A stretch of DNA of 64,000 nt from Nonomuraea sp. NBC_00507 (GCF_036013525.1 NZ_CP107853.1:620001-684000), one strand, 5' to 3'. Shown: positions 52,750-61,540, counted from the stretch's first letter. The notes: generated by a model not told the origin, from the sequence alone. Made by a program: numbers and translations.

Positions 52750-55683
52750 ATGAGCTCGTACGGTCTCGGACGACGCCAGTTCCTATTCACCGTTGGCGTC
52801 GCCGCCGCCTGGACCCAGGTTTCCGGGAACGCCGTCGCCGCCACGCAGCCGAAGCAGGTCTCACCTGGCAATTCCGTGCGTGTTTGGCTGACAGACGTAT
52901 CGACCGAGAAGTGGGTTGTCAGCCAAAGCGATGTGCTGTTCCGAACGAAGCAAACGGTCAACCCGCTTACGATCAAGATCGACGATAGCGTCAAGTATCA
53001 AAGAGTCCAAGGTTTTGGGGCGGCTATGACCGACTCTTCCGCTTGGCTCATCAATAAGCTGTCCACTGCCAATCGAACCGAGCTGATGAAAAAGCTGTTC
53101 GACCCTTCGCAGGGCATCGGTCTCAGCCTGCTCCGCTCTCCGATGGGCGCCACGGATTTCAATGCATCCGGGAATTACTCCTATGACGACATGCCAGCGG
53201 GACAAACGGATCCGACGCTGTCCAACTTCTCTGTCCAGCATGATGTGGCGTACATCATTCCGGCATTGCGGCAGGCTCTCTCGCTCAACCCATCCATCAA
53301 AATCATGGCTAATCCATGGAGCCCGCCAGGCTGGATGAAGACCTCCGGTTCCATGATAGGAGGTACTCTCAAGAGCGAGTACACTTCTGTGCTGGCCAAC
53401 TATTTTGTGAAGTTCATACAAGCCTACGGCGAAGCCGGTGTGCCGATTTCCTATATTTCGCCGCAAAATGAACCCATGGGCACTCCCAGCTGGCCCGGCA
53501 TGTTCCTGTCCGCTTACCAGGAATCCCAGCTGGTTCAGGAGATCGGCCGGGCATTCGAGGCCAACCAAATTTCCACGAAGATTCTGGTCTGGGACCACAA
53601 CTGGGATGTGCCCTCGTATCCCGAGACGATTTTCAGCGATCCCGCCGCCTCAAAGTACGCCGCTGGAACCGGATGGCACATCTATAGCGGCAATCAGAAT
53701 TACCAAACTCTGGTCCACAACGACTACCCGAGCAAAGAAACGTACATCACGGAAGCCACTGGAGGCGTTTGGCAGGACAGCAACCAGACAGCGTTCAATG
53801 ACGCACTTGGCACTTGGATCATCAATGGCATGCGCAACTGGGCGAACGGAGTGATGCTGTGGAACATTGCACTCGACCCCGATAGGGGTCCGCTCAACAG
53901 CGACACCAATGGTATCCCCATGTGTCGGGGATTGGTCACGATCGATCCGGCCACCGGACTGGTGTCCTACAACGTGGACTACTACGCACTCGCTCACGCC
54001 ACCAGGTTCGTAAAGCCTGGAGCGCATCGAATCTACTCGAATACCTTTGGGGAAGGGAGCATAGAGAATGTTGCGTTCCAGAACCCGGATGGATCGAAGG
54101 TCCTGATCGCGTACAACTCGGGGAGCGCTGCGAAAACCTTCAGCGTTGCAGACGGAACGCAATCTTTCGACTACACCTTGAACGCCGGCGATGCCGTCAC
54201 ATTCACGTATTCGGGGCCTACGCAGAGAGGCAGGATCCCTGCAGCGACCAATGTCTCGGACCCGACACATGACTTTACGTTCAAGTCGACGTCTGATCCG
54301 GTTACCGTCACATACGATCCGGCACTACTGCCCTACCAGAATGCCGTCCGTACCGGAAACAAGCTGATCACGTATTCCATGCCGATCGGATCATCTATCG
54401 AGACGGCAGGAACGGTGCTGAGCCGCAGCCAGTGGACCGTCACGGCTTCGTCGGCTCCGGATTGGGGTGTGGCCGCGAACGCGATCGACGGTGATATCAA
54501 CACACGGTGGAGTCTCGGGCACGGGACGAGGAGCGGCGACTGGTTCCAGATCGATATGGGCAGTCCTACGAGCTTCAATCAAATCGTCCTCGATACCGGC
54601 GTGAACAGTTCGTTCGACTACATCAATAAATATCAGGTCCATGTTTCGAACGATGGCGCCGACTGGGGCAGCGCGATCGCAAGCGGCAGCGGTGGCATTG
54701 GAAAGGTAGCCGTCACGATGCCAACCCAGACGGCACGATACATTCGCATCGTCAGTACCGCAGCATCCGGTTTCTGGTGGGCCATTGGTGACATCAATGT
54801 GCACGGGCCTTCGAGGGAAACCGGTTCGATCGCAGTTCCGACAGCGGTATCAAACGGGCTCCAGCTGAAGACCTGGTCCAGCTCAGAAGGGTCGCAGGTT
54901 ACCGTAGTATTCAATGGAACCGCCAGCAGTCAGAGTTTCCCGATATCCGCCGACGGCTCGTATACCTATACGCTCCCGAGCGGGACTTCGGCGATGTTCA
55001 CAACCAAGAAGCTGTCAAGCTTCCCGGCACCGGCCTTCGGCAGTTTGACGCCGAATCAAGGCATACCGCGCTCCAAGTTCACGATTAGCGGTAATGATTT
55101 CGGTGACGCGCAGGGGCTGGGTGCGGTGTATTTCGGATCAATCCATGCGAGCATAGACAGCTGGTCGGACACGAGCATCAGCGCCTACGTCCCGGAAGGA
55201 CTCCCGGCAGGGAGGTTCACGGTTTCTGTGAATGGAACCAGCGGAGTAGAGGCAGGCAGATCTTCGTTCGACGTCATGGATCTAGGTACTGCGCTGACGC
55301 GGACAGGTTGGATCGCAACGGCTTCGGATGCAAGTCCTGGCGATGCGCCCGGAAACATGCTGGACGGTAATTCCGATACTCGGTACAGCTCCGGAACAGG
55401 GCAGTACGATGGTATTTGGATTCAAGTGGACATGGGACAAACGCAGACTTTCAGCAAGATCGTGCTGGATGCCGGCAGCAGTATCAGCGACTATGCGCGA
55501 AGCGCAGACGTATACGTATCTACGGATGGAACCAACTGGACCACGGTTTCTTCCGTAGCAGATGGCCAACGAGTCCAACTGGCATCGTTCCCAACGCAGA
55601 CAGCTCGCTACATCAAGGTCGTCAATACCGGCAGCGTTGCGAGTAACTGGTGGTCAATCGCAGAATTCAACGTATACAACTGA
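52750..55683 (+). CDS. Secreted GH30 glycosidase with two CBM32 (F5/8C) and an IPT/TIG module
   Basis: A 977-residue protein with AAGGAGG 8 bases before the ATG. The N-terminus is a twin-arginine signal (GLGRRQFLFTVGVAAAW). The GH30 (beta/alpha)8 barrel with side beta-domain has acid/base Glu241 in SPQNEP and nucleophile Glu335 in YITEATGG, plus FGAAMTDSSAW and NPWSPPGWMKTSG. Residues about 555-687 are an F5/8C carbohydrate-binding module (GVAANAIDGDINTRWSLG), about 757-842 an IPT/TIG domain (FGSLTPNQGIPRSKFTISGN), and about 847-977 a second F5/8C. GH30 includes endo-beta-1,6-glucanases and glucosylceramidases; the substrate is uncertain. Codon use is strikingly A/T-rich against its neighbours, suggesting acquisition, perhaps from a Paenibacillus-like donor. 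Confidence 0.92.
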   Translation: MSSYGLGRRQFLFTVGVAAAWTQVSGNAVAATQPKQVSPGNSVRVWLTDVSTEKWVVSQSDVLFRTKQTVNPLTIKIDDSVKYQRVQGFGAAMTDSSAWLINKLSTANRTELMKKLFDPSQGIGLSLLRSPMGATDFNASGNYSYDDMPAGQTDPTLSNFSVQHDVAYIIPALRQALSLNPSIKIMANPWSPPGWMKTSGSMIGGTLKSEYTSVLANYFVKFIQAYGEAGVPISYISPQNEPMGTPSWPGMFLSAYQESQLVQEIGRAFEANQISTKILVWDHNWDVPSYPETIFSDPAASKYAAGTGWHIYSGNQNYQTLVHNDYPSKETYITEATGGVWQDSNQTAFNDALGTWIINGMRNWANGVMLWNIALDPDRGPLNSDTNGIPMCRGLVTIDPATGLVSYNVDYYALAHATRFVKPGAHRIYSNTFGEGSIENVAFQNPDGSKVLIAYNSGSAAKTFSVADGTQSFDYTLNAGDAVTFTYSGPTQRGRIPAATNVSDPTHDFTFKSTSDPVTVTYDPALLPYQNAVRTGNKLITYSMPIGSSIETAGTVLSRSQWTVTASSAPDWGVAANAIDGDINTRWSLGHGTRSGDWFQIDMGSPTSFNQIVLDTGVNSSFDYINKYQVHVSNDGADWGSAIASGSGGIGKVAVTMPTQTARYIRIVSTAASGFWWAIGDINVHGPSRETGSIAVPTAVSNGLQLKTWSSSEGSQVTVVFNGTASSQSFPISADGSYTYTLPSGTSAMFTTKKLSSFPAPAFGSLTPNQGIPRSKFTISGNDFGDAQGLGAVYFGSIHASIDSWSDTSISAYVPEGLPAGRFTVSVNGTSGVEAGRSSFDVMDLGTALTRTGWIATASDASPGDAPGNMLDGNSDTRYSSGTGQYDGIWIQVDMGQTQTFSKIVLDAGSSISDYARSADVYVSTDGTNWTTVSSVADGQRVQLASFPTQTARYIKVVNTGSVASNWWSIAEFNVYN

Positions 55684-56222
55684 CCTCGAGCTTTCATGTG
55701 GGGTGATCGTTGACCTTGCCCAAGACGCAGAGAAAGTGCCCCCTGACCAGCGAGAATAGGGGATTGTTGATGTCCTTGTTTCCGCAGTGATTGGAGGCAC
55801 TTTCCAGGCTCCCTGCAGTTGAGCGTGGTCGTGTCGTAACGCAAGGTGGCTCGTGGCCTTGCTGAGGATGGGTGTGTCGAGCATCCAACCCAAGAAAGGA
55901 CACGAGCCGTGGACGAGCCTACGTGCTCGCGGCGTGACGCTGCGAGCGTTGTCTTCAACCTGCCCGGATACTCGCCGAGGCTCTGGCGGGCAAGGGCGTC
56001 ACCCCGTTGACCTGACCACCCATCAGGACCACCCTGGCCATCAGCATGGATTTCTGGTGGCCACCAGCCGAGAGAACCCAAGTCCACCTACCTGGGGATC
56101 TTCATGACCGTTTGACACCACCGACCACCGGCACCCCGCCACCAGATCGCTCCGGCCATCGGCCCCTACTGCTACGCGGTCCCTTAGGGTCCTCCAGATT
56201 GGCGTCGGCCGCTCCCCTCCCG
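55684..56222. other. Degenerate stretch, probably transposase-derived
   Basis: No intact gene. The plus strand has VDEPTCSRREAASVVFNLPG (about 55908-55967), like the N-terminus of ISL3-type transposases (..FNLPGYRVL). The minus strand before 55840 has GNKDINNPLFSLVRGHFLCV, which reads like a protein end but has no family I can name. This is the transition from the GH30 gene to the IS-rich right end. Confidence 0.3.
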
Positions 56223-56492
56223 CTATTGAGTAGCAGGTTCACTGCCCACGTACTCATAAACCCAGCCTGAGGCGACTTCTTCGGCCACGACTCGCTCATA
56301 GACCTGCCAGCAACCTCCACCACGTCGCCCCCGGACACGAAGGGGAGGGCGCCCCTCGCTATCAAGCCGCACGATGCGAGTCCGACCATCGAAGAGACCA
56401 CCACGAAGCTTGATCCCCACTTCGCCGTCAACAATCTCACCCGCTAACACGCGGCCGAGCCAGAGCATGTGGGGGTTATCGTCGATCGCCAT
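56223..56492 (-). CDS. Hypothetical protein, 89 aa
   Basis: A frame from ATG 56492 (MAIDDNPHMLWLGRVLAGEI) to EEVASGWVYEYVGSEPATQ. The middle KLRGGLFDGRTRIVRLDSEG looks like a small beta-rich domain. Composition is protein-like, but there is no clear SD and no recognised family. It ends beside IS remnants and may be a passenger or a truncated gene. Confidence 0.4.
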   Translation of the reverse strand: MAIDDNPHMLWLGRVLAGEIVDGEVGIKLRGGLFDGRTRIVRLDSEGRPPLRVRGRRGGGCWQVYERVVAEEVASGWVYEYVGSEPATQ

Positions 56493-56568
56493 GCCATGAG
56501 GCAACCAAGTGCGGGAACCAGAGACAAGCGCAACGCTTTGCCTGATGGTTCCGGCACCGGGTTTCACC

Positions 56569-57955
56569 CCAGGGCTTGAGGAGTTCTCGAATGCTGAGAC
56601 GGTCGGGCGAGGAGTTGCAGGTCACAGGTTGATCGCGTACGGCGTGGCATGGGTGTGACATGCAACAAGGCCCCATAGAACGGCGGTTCCTACACCAAAC
56701 CGATCGACCGGGGCCTCGTTGTCTGTGCAGTCTGCCATGCCATCCGTCCTGTCCGCCATCACGACCGTGGCGGGTGACGCCGGCCCGCGGGAACAGAGCG
56801 GTCTGCCCGGTAAGGTCGTGGACATGGCCGATCTTCGCCAGGTATGGGCGCAGATCCCCGATCCCCGAGACCGGCGCGGTCGACGGCACCCATTAGTCGT
56901 GATGCTCGCGCTGGTCCAGGCGGCGCTCGTGTCCGGAGCGGTGTCCTATGCGGCGATTCGGCACTGGATCGCCGCGGCCCCGCAAGAGGTCCTGGAGCAG
57001 CTCGGCGGCCGCTATGACCGGCGGACCGGCCGATACCAGGCCCCGCACCCCGACACGGTGTGCCGCACGATCGCGCTGGTCGACGCCGCCCACGTCGACG
57101 CCGCCTACGCAGCCCACCGGGCCGCCCAGATCCCCGATCTGTACGACGACCCGCAGGAATTGATCCCCGTGACCGTCGACGGCAAGACCCAGCGCGGCAC
57201 CGCCACCACCGACCAGACCGCCCAGCACCGACTCGGTGCCCAACTCGCCGCCGACGCCATCGTGATCGCCCAGCTCGATGTCGACTCCAAGACCAACGAG
57301 ATCAAGGCCTTCCAGCCGCTGCTGGACCAGATCGGCTCGCTGAAGAACGTCGTGATCAGCGCCGACATGCTCCACACCCAACGTGGTCACGCCCGCTACC
57401 TGCACAAACGCGAGGCCTTCTACGTCTTCCCCGTCGGCGGTAACCAGAAGGGCCTGTTCGACCAACTCAACGCCCTGGCCTGGAACCAAGCTCCGATCGA
57501 GTGGACCACCTACGACAACGGCCACGGCCGCAACGAGATCCGCACCATCCAGGTCCTGCCCGCCCCCGCCGGTACCCGCTTCCCCCACGTCAAGCAGGTC
57601 TTCCTGATCGAACGACACGTCTACGACCTGGCCTGGAAGCCGCTGTCCACGGTCGCGGTGCTGGGCGTCACCAGCCTGAGCGAGAAACTGGCCGGCCCCC
57701 GGCGCCTGGCAGAATTCGTTCGCGGCGAGTGGGCCATCGAGAACAAAGATCATTACGTCAGAGACGTCACCTTCGGCGAGGACCGCTGCCGCGTTCGCAC
57801 CGCCTCGGCACCATCCATCTTGACCACCATGCGCAGCTACGCGATCGGCGCTTTACGCCTGCTCAACCACACCAACATCGCCGAAGGCACCCGTTGGGCC
57901 CGCGATGATTTCCGCAACCCGCTGATCGCCCTTGGTCTCACAATGTGAGAACTGT
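56569..57955 (+). mobile_element. ISAs1-family element copy 1 (left end intact, right end lost)
   Basis: The left terminal repeat CCCCAGGGCTTGAGGAGTTC begins at about 56569 (uncertain by a base or two). Its partner, GAGAACTCCTTCAGCCCTGG, is found only after the wrecked second copy (59087-59109). Copy 1 keeps just GTGAGAACT at its right end (57947-57955) before unrelated sequence. The transposase gene within is intact. Confidence 0.65.
56737..57948 (+). CDS. ISAs1-family transposase
   Basis: A 403-residue DDE transposase from ATG 56737 (TTG 56719 is possible). The N-terminal DDE_Tnp_1-associated domain includes RQVWAQIPDPRDRRGRRHPL. The catalytic domain has TVDGKTQRGT (first Asp), VVISADMLHTQRGHARYL (second Asp) and GEWAIENKDHYVRDVTFGED (Glu), ending RWARDDFRNPLIALGLTM. 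All landmarks are present, so it may be active, but the element has lost its own right terminus. Confidence 0.92.
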   Translation: MPSVLSAITTVAGDAGPREQSGLPGKVVDMADLRQVWAQIPDPRDRRGRRHPLVVMLALVQAALVSGAVSYAAIRHWIAAAPQEVLEQLGGRYDRRTGRYQAPHPDTVCRTIALVDAAHVDAAYAAHRAAQIPDLYDDPQELIPVTVDGKTQRGTATTDQTAQHRLGAQLAADAIVIAQLDVDSKTNEIKAFQPLLDQIGSLKNVVISADMLHTQRGHARYLHKREAFYVFPVGGNQKGLFDQLNALAWNQAPIEWTTYDNGHGRNEIRTIQVLPAPAGTRFPHVKQVFLIERHVYDLAWKPLSTVAVLGVTSLSEKLAGPRRLAEFVRGEWAIENKDHYVRDVTFGEDRCRVRTASAPSILTTMRSYAIGALRLLNHTNIAEGTRWARDDFRNPLIALGLTM

Positions 57956-58092
57956 CTTCGCCGCGCAGCGCAGGGCGTGGTTGCGTTCGAGGTCTTGCCG
58001 ACTTCAAGATCTTGATCTAGAGCTGCCGTGACTGATGGGCTCCCGGCCTATTGCTGCTCGTTGCAAGGGGTATCCATGAGGTCCCATACTGA

Positions 58093-58440
58093 ATGATCAT
58101 GGCTTCCCCGCACGATTCGCAAGCGATAAGCGCCCGCTGGCGCGTGGTCCCCGTCGGCGTGGCGGTCGTGAGCGCCCTTGCGCTGCTCCTCGCAGCAATC
58201 TTCGGTTTTATTGAGGGTGCGCAGGTCGGACTCGATGACAGCCTCAAGGACACCACGCTGTGGATGTTCCTTTGGGCCACGGCCACGATCGTTCCCCTTT
58301 CAGCAGCCATAGCAATCATCGGCTGCGCCGCCGCCACAAAGTGGCACCTGGGTAAGCGACTCGCCCCGCAGCTTCTGATACTCGCCGCTGCGGGGCTCAT
58401 CTGGTCCACAACGACCGGTATCCTCGCCGAATTGCCCTAG
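58093..58440 (+). CDS. Small membrane protein, 115 aa, between ISAs1 copies
   Basis: Three TM segments are predicted by eye: VVPVGVAVVSALALLLAAIF, LWMFLWATATIVPLSAAIAI and LLILAAAGLIWSTTTGILA, joined by short loops (EGAQVGLDDSLKDT). No family is recognised. It starts at MIMASPHDSQ, and its stop directly abuts transposase remnant sequence at 58444. It appears trapped between two IS copies. Confidence 0.6.
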   Translation: MIMASPHDSQAISARWRVVPVGVAVVSALALLLAAIFGFIEGAQVGLDDSLKDTTLWMFLWATATIVPLSAAIAIIGCAAATKWHLGKRLAPQLLILAAAGLIWSTTTGILAELP

Positions 58441-58443
58441 CCG

Positions 58444-59109
58444 CGCCGAGGATTCGCCCCGCTGCTGGACCAGATCGGCTGCCTGAAGAACGTCGTGATC
58501 AGCGCCGACATGCTCCACACCCAGCGCGAGCACACCCGCTATCTACACCAGCGCGAGGCGTTCTACGTCTTCCCCGTCGGCGGCAACCAGCCCGGCCTGT
58601 TCGACCAACTCAACGCCCTGGCCTGGAAGGACGTCCCGATCGAGGGGACCACCTACGACCGCGGCCACGGCCACGGCCGTAACGAGATCCTAACCATCCA
58701 GGTGCTGCCCGCTCCGGCCGGAACCCGCTTCCCGCACGTCAAGCAGGTCTTCCTCGTCGAACGTCATGTCTATGACCTGGCTTGGAAACCGCTGTCGAGC
58801 ATCGCGGTGCTGGCGTCACCAGCCTGCCCGCGACGCTGGTCGGGCCATGTCGCCTGGCCGAGTTGATCAGGCGCGTGGTCGATCGAAATAAAGATCATTA
58901 CGTCAGAGACGTCACCTTCGGGAAAGCCGACGCAAGATTCGCACCCCCTCCCGTCAATCCTGTCCACCATACGCAGCTACGCGATCGGCGCGTTGCGCTT
59001 GCCCAACTTCACCAACATCGCTGACGGCACCCGCTGGGCTCGCGACGACTTCCGCAACCCCTTGATCGCCCTCGGTCTCACGATGTGAGAACTCCTTCAG
59101 CCCTGGGGT
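58444..59109 (+). pseudogene. ISAs1 copy 2: truncated, frameshifted transposase with intact right end
   Basis: FAPLLDQIGCLKNVVISADM through VKQVFLVERHVYDLAWKPLS is closely similar to copy 1 residues about 190-300. After IAVL the frame breaks near 58810, resumes as LVGPCRLAELIRRVV..NKDHYVRDVTFGKADAR, breaks again and ends IRSYAIGALRLPNFTNIADG to GLTM-stop (59086-59088). The N-terminal half is absent. The right terminal repeat GAGAACTCCTTCAGCCCTGG follows at once. Confidence 0.85.
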
Positions 59110-59200
59110 TTCACCCGTCTCGCTGGCTACGGCCCCATTAGGTATGCTTGAAACAGAGCCTGCTGTTGGTGGATGGGTGTCCGTCGCGAGACTATGCAGC

Positions 59201-59455
59201 ATGCGTATGTGGAAGTTCGTCGCCTACCTCCCTGTCACTCTTCTCGGAGCGGCTGCTCCCTTCTTCGGGATCAGGATGCCGTGGGTAGGCGGAAGCTTCG
59301 TCCTGCTCGCAGTTATCGCTGGGCTCGGTGTCGCATTCCGGGGATTCCATAATGCGAACGTGGCTCGGGACATTCGGGAACGTACAGAGGGCACGGTTTC
59401 TCCTCCGGCGCGAAGTGCGTGGGTCGCGATGGGCCGCTGGTTGGCCAGAAACTGA
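59201..59455 (+). CDS. Small membrane protein, 84 aa
   Basis: Read from ATG 59201 (MRMWKFVAYLPVTLLGAAAP); the frame extends back to 59144. Two TM helices, about residues 7-24 and 29-47, are followed by a basic cytoplasmic tail (FRGFHNANVARDIRERTEGT). No family is recognised. It lies just outside the ISAs1 right end. Confidence 0.45.
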   Translation: MRMWKFVAYLPVTLLGAAAPFFGIRMPWVGGSFVLLAVIAGLGVAFRGFHNANVARDIRERTEGTVSPPARSAWVAMGRWLARN

Positions 59456-59543
59456 AGGCACGCGCTGCGACGGCGTGGTGCTAAGTCGGCGGGTTCGTTG
59501 GGTACGGCGGGCGCGTTGGTCGGCGGTGCGGCCCGCGTTGCCC

Positions 59544-59581
59544 CCGTCCGGGACCGGCCCCCAGGCCGTATGCCCGGACGG
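59544..59581. repeat. 38-nt stem-loop shared with 31588-31625
   Basis: The stem CCGTCCGGG/CCCGGACGG encloses a GGCC-CCCA-GGCC hairpin, with two substitutions against the copy 28 kb away (GTAT for GCAC between inner hairpin and outer stem). It lies 33 bp to the left of the MazG cassette repeat. Confidence 0.6.
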
Positions 59582-59614
59582 GGGGCGAGCGGCGGCGACA
59601 TCAACCAGCCAAGC

Positions 59615-59748
59615 AGTTTCGGCGAAGTTCGCTGCGGTTGGCCCCCTGAAGGGGTGTGGGGAACTTCGCGGGTGACCGGCCACGATCCGCAGCCGACGGC
59701 CCGCGATACCTCCGCGAACCTTGGTCGGACGTCGCGCGAAGTGCTTAG
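59615..59748 (+). repeat. Left arm of the MazG-cassette inverted repeat
   Basis: This 134-bp arm (AGTTTCGGCGAAGTTCGC ... CGCGCGAAGTGCTTAG) is matched in inverted orientation at 60175-60307, with about 11 differences (roughly 92% identity, counted by eye). It ends 9 bp before the ATG of the MazG-like gene, so it must contain or border that gene's promoter and SD. Confidence 0.85.
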
Positions 59749-59757
59749 GGTCAGGGC

Positions 59758-60177
59758 ATGGATCATGAGCCGATGCGACGAGTTGCTGAGTTCCGCGAGC
59801 TGTTCGACGGTGAGGCCAAGGCCGAACGCCCCGAACTGGCGGAACACCGCCGGACGTTGCTGGTCGAAGAAGCGCGCGAAGCCGCCGAGGCCCTCACCAA
59901 CCTCGCGAAGGCGCTGCAAACCGGCGACGACCCGCTCACCGCATACAAGGCGGTAGCCAAGGAGCTGGCCGACGTCCTCTACGTCACATACGGCGCCGCA
60001 GATGCGCTGGGGATCGACCTGCCGGCCGTCTTCGTCGAGGTCCATCGGTCCAACATGAGCAAGCTTGACGCGGACGGCCGAGTCCTCCGCCGAGCCGACG
60101 GCAAGGTACTCAAAGGCCCCAGCTACCAACCACCGATCCTCGATGACCTCGTCGAGTGGCCGTCGACCGGTTCCTAA
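59758..60177 (+). CDS. MazG-like / PRA-PH family nucleotide pyrophosphohydrolase
   Basis: A 139-residue all-alpha NTP-PPase of the PF01503-type. Metal-binding glutamates are at E37, E38, E41 in LLVEEAREAAEAL, with E69 and D72 in KELADVLYVTYGAA forming the ExxE-x(n)-ExxD site. The family motif VEVHRSNMSKLDADGRVLRR (from 93) and DGKVLKGPSYQPP contact the nucleotide. Such enzymes hydrolyse (d)NTPs to the monophosphate; some are phage-borne or act in ppGpp and dNTP housekeeping. The stop codon TAA is the first triplet of the right inverted-repeat arm, so the gene exactly fills a 693-bp inverted-repeat cassette. Confidence 0.88.
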   Translation: MDHEPMRRVAEFRELFDGEAKAERPELAEHRRTLLVEEAREAAEALTNLAKALQTGDDPLTAYKAVAKELADVLYVTYGAADALGIDLPAVFVEVHRSNMSKLDADGRVLRRADGKVLKGPSYQPPILDDLVEWPSTGS

Positions 60178-60307
60178 GCGCTTCGCGCGACGTCCGACCA
60201 AGGTTCGCGGAGGTGCCGCGGGTCGTCGGCTGCGGGTCGTGGCCGGTCACCCGCGAAGTTCCCCACATCCCTTCAGGGCGCAAACCGTAGCGAGCCTCGC
60301 CGAAACT
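60175..60307 (-). repeat. Right arm of the MazG-cassette inverted repeat
   Basis: The inverse counterpart of 59615-59748. It begins at the TAA of the MazG-like gene and ends 41 bp before the start of the HIT gene, so it may act as that gene's promoter as well. No terminal target duplication was found outside the arms. Confidence 0.85.
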
Positions 60308-60347
60308 AGACTCCACGGACGCCGACAACCAGCCAGGGAGGCGCCCC

Positions 60348-60878
60348 GTGCACAACCATGAACCCGCCGACTACCACTGCCCGTTCTGCCACCTGACCCC
60401 GGACCGGGAAGCCGACGTGGTCTACCGCGACGAGCGCGTCTTCGCGATGATCTGCCCCCGCTGGTGGCCGCGGAACGCGGGACATCTGCTGATCATCCCC
60501 GTCGCCCATCACGAGAACCTCTACGACCTCCCCGCCGCCGACGGCCACGCGATCTTCGACGCCACCCGAATGCTCGCCCGCGCCATGCGCACCGCCTACG
60601 ACTGCGCGGGCGTCTCCACCCGCCAGCACAACGAGCCCGCCGGCAACCAAGATGTCTGGCACTTCCACCAGCACCTCTTCCCCCGCTACCCCGGCGACGA
60701 CCTCTACGGCACGCCCCCGCAGCCCGACTGGCTCCCCGCCGACCGCCGCCGCGCCTACGCGGAGCGGCTGCGCGCCGCGCCAGGCGGTCGTGAGCTTCCT
60801 GGACGATGGCTCGCGCGTCCGGATCATCCCCTAACAGGACATGCCAATAGAGCTGGCCTTGGCCCGGCCGCAGCATGA
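60348..60878 (+). CDS. HIT-family hydrolase with replaced C-terminus
   Basis: A 176-residue protein from GTG 60348 with AGGGAGG about 6 bases upstream. Residues 1-144 are a HIT protein: zinc-type CPFC (11-14), the ICPRWWPRNAGHLLIIPVAH core and the catalytic triad HFHQH (105-109), then PQPDWLPADRRRAYAERLRA. HIT enzymes hydrolyse nucleoside phosphoramidates and dinucleotides. From residue 145 (base 60780) the sequence is the antisense of a 2'-5' RNA ligase gene fragment, so the last 32 residues are foreign. Normal family length ends near there, so activity may survive. Confidence 0.85.
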   Translation: MHNHEPADYHCPFCHLTPDREADVVYRDERVFAMICPRWWPRNAGHLLIIPVAHHENLYDLPAADGHAIFDATRMLARAMRTAYDCAGVSTRQHNEPAGNQDVWHFHQHLFPRYPGDDLYGTPPQPDWLPADRRRAYAERLRAAPGGRELPGRWLARPDHPLTGHANRAGLGPAAA

Positions 60879-60930
60879 GCGCTCGCCGTCTCTCCCAGCG
60901 GTTGGCCATGCGCGTCGGTAGCGGGCTCAC
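60781..60930 (-). pseudogene. 2'-5' RNA ligase-family protein, N-terminal fragment
   Basis: Minus-strand reading MSPLPTRMANRWERRRALML then RPGQGQLYWHVLLGDDPDAR, AIVQEAHDRL is the start of an actinobacterial 2'-5' RNA ligase/phosphodiesterase-family protein (..LYWHVLLGD.P..R). It stops exactly at 60781, where HIT coding sequence of the other strand begins. A clean recombination joined the two tail to tail. Confidence 0.6.
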
Positions 60931-61497
60931 GCATTCTCCCCGGTAGTAGCGTGTAAGTTCCGGTGGTCAATGGCCGGGAAGTTCCGGCGTTATCTGGCCG
61001 CCGGGCCTACGGTGTCCCGTGAGCTTGGCCGGGCACGCGTGCCAGCGGCCTGGCTGTGGCCAACGAGTTCCGCACTGTCACCGGCCAGAACGTCCCCGCC
61101 TGGATGAAGGAATCATCTTCTGCCACCGAGGGCTGACGAGAACGGCGTCGGTTGCTTACATGATCCGGTGTTCGACTGTCCGGAAAGGTAAAAACCCCAA
61201 CACCACACCCCCGGCCTCCTCGAACGGCGCCAAGATGGAGTCCGCACTCGAGTTTCTTGACGCCTGTCGGCTGGACTCTCAGAGTTCAGTCTGACGTTCC
61301 TGGCTGATCAAGACGACCACCATCCCGGCCAGATAGCTCCGTGGTTTCTCGGCCATTTATCGCCGGATCTTACAGCCGAAGGCTTCCCGATCGCCACGGG
61401 GATCTGCCAAGAGCATGCCGACACCTCGTCAGCGAGCGGTCGACAGCACCGGCGCACGCTGGGGGCTGGCCGGCGCCGAAGCGATACCGAAGCTCCA
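60931..61497. other. Intergenic stretch with a short oxidoreductase-like tail
   Basis: No intact gene. VANEFRTVTGQNVPAWMKES at about 61056-61115 followed by a stop resembles the C-terminal region of NmrA-like oxidoreductases, but it is only 26 residues. The rest has no coding similarity. Confidence 0.25.
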
Positions 61498-61540
61498 TGC
61501 CCTGCCCAGCAGGCGTCGAAGTCGCCTGCTGGGCAGGGCA
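61498..61540 (-). terminator. Strong hairpin terminator downstream of the MFS gene
   Basis: A perfect 18-bp stem, TGCCCTGCCCAGCAGGCG and CGCCTGCTGGGCAGGGCA, around the loop TCGAAGT. It lies 163 bp beyond the minus-strand MFS stop and nothing is encoded between. There is no T-run. Confidence 0.8.
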
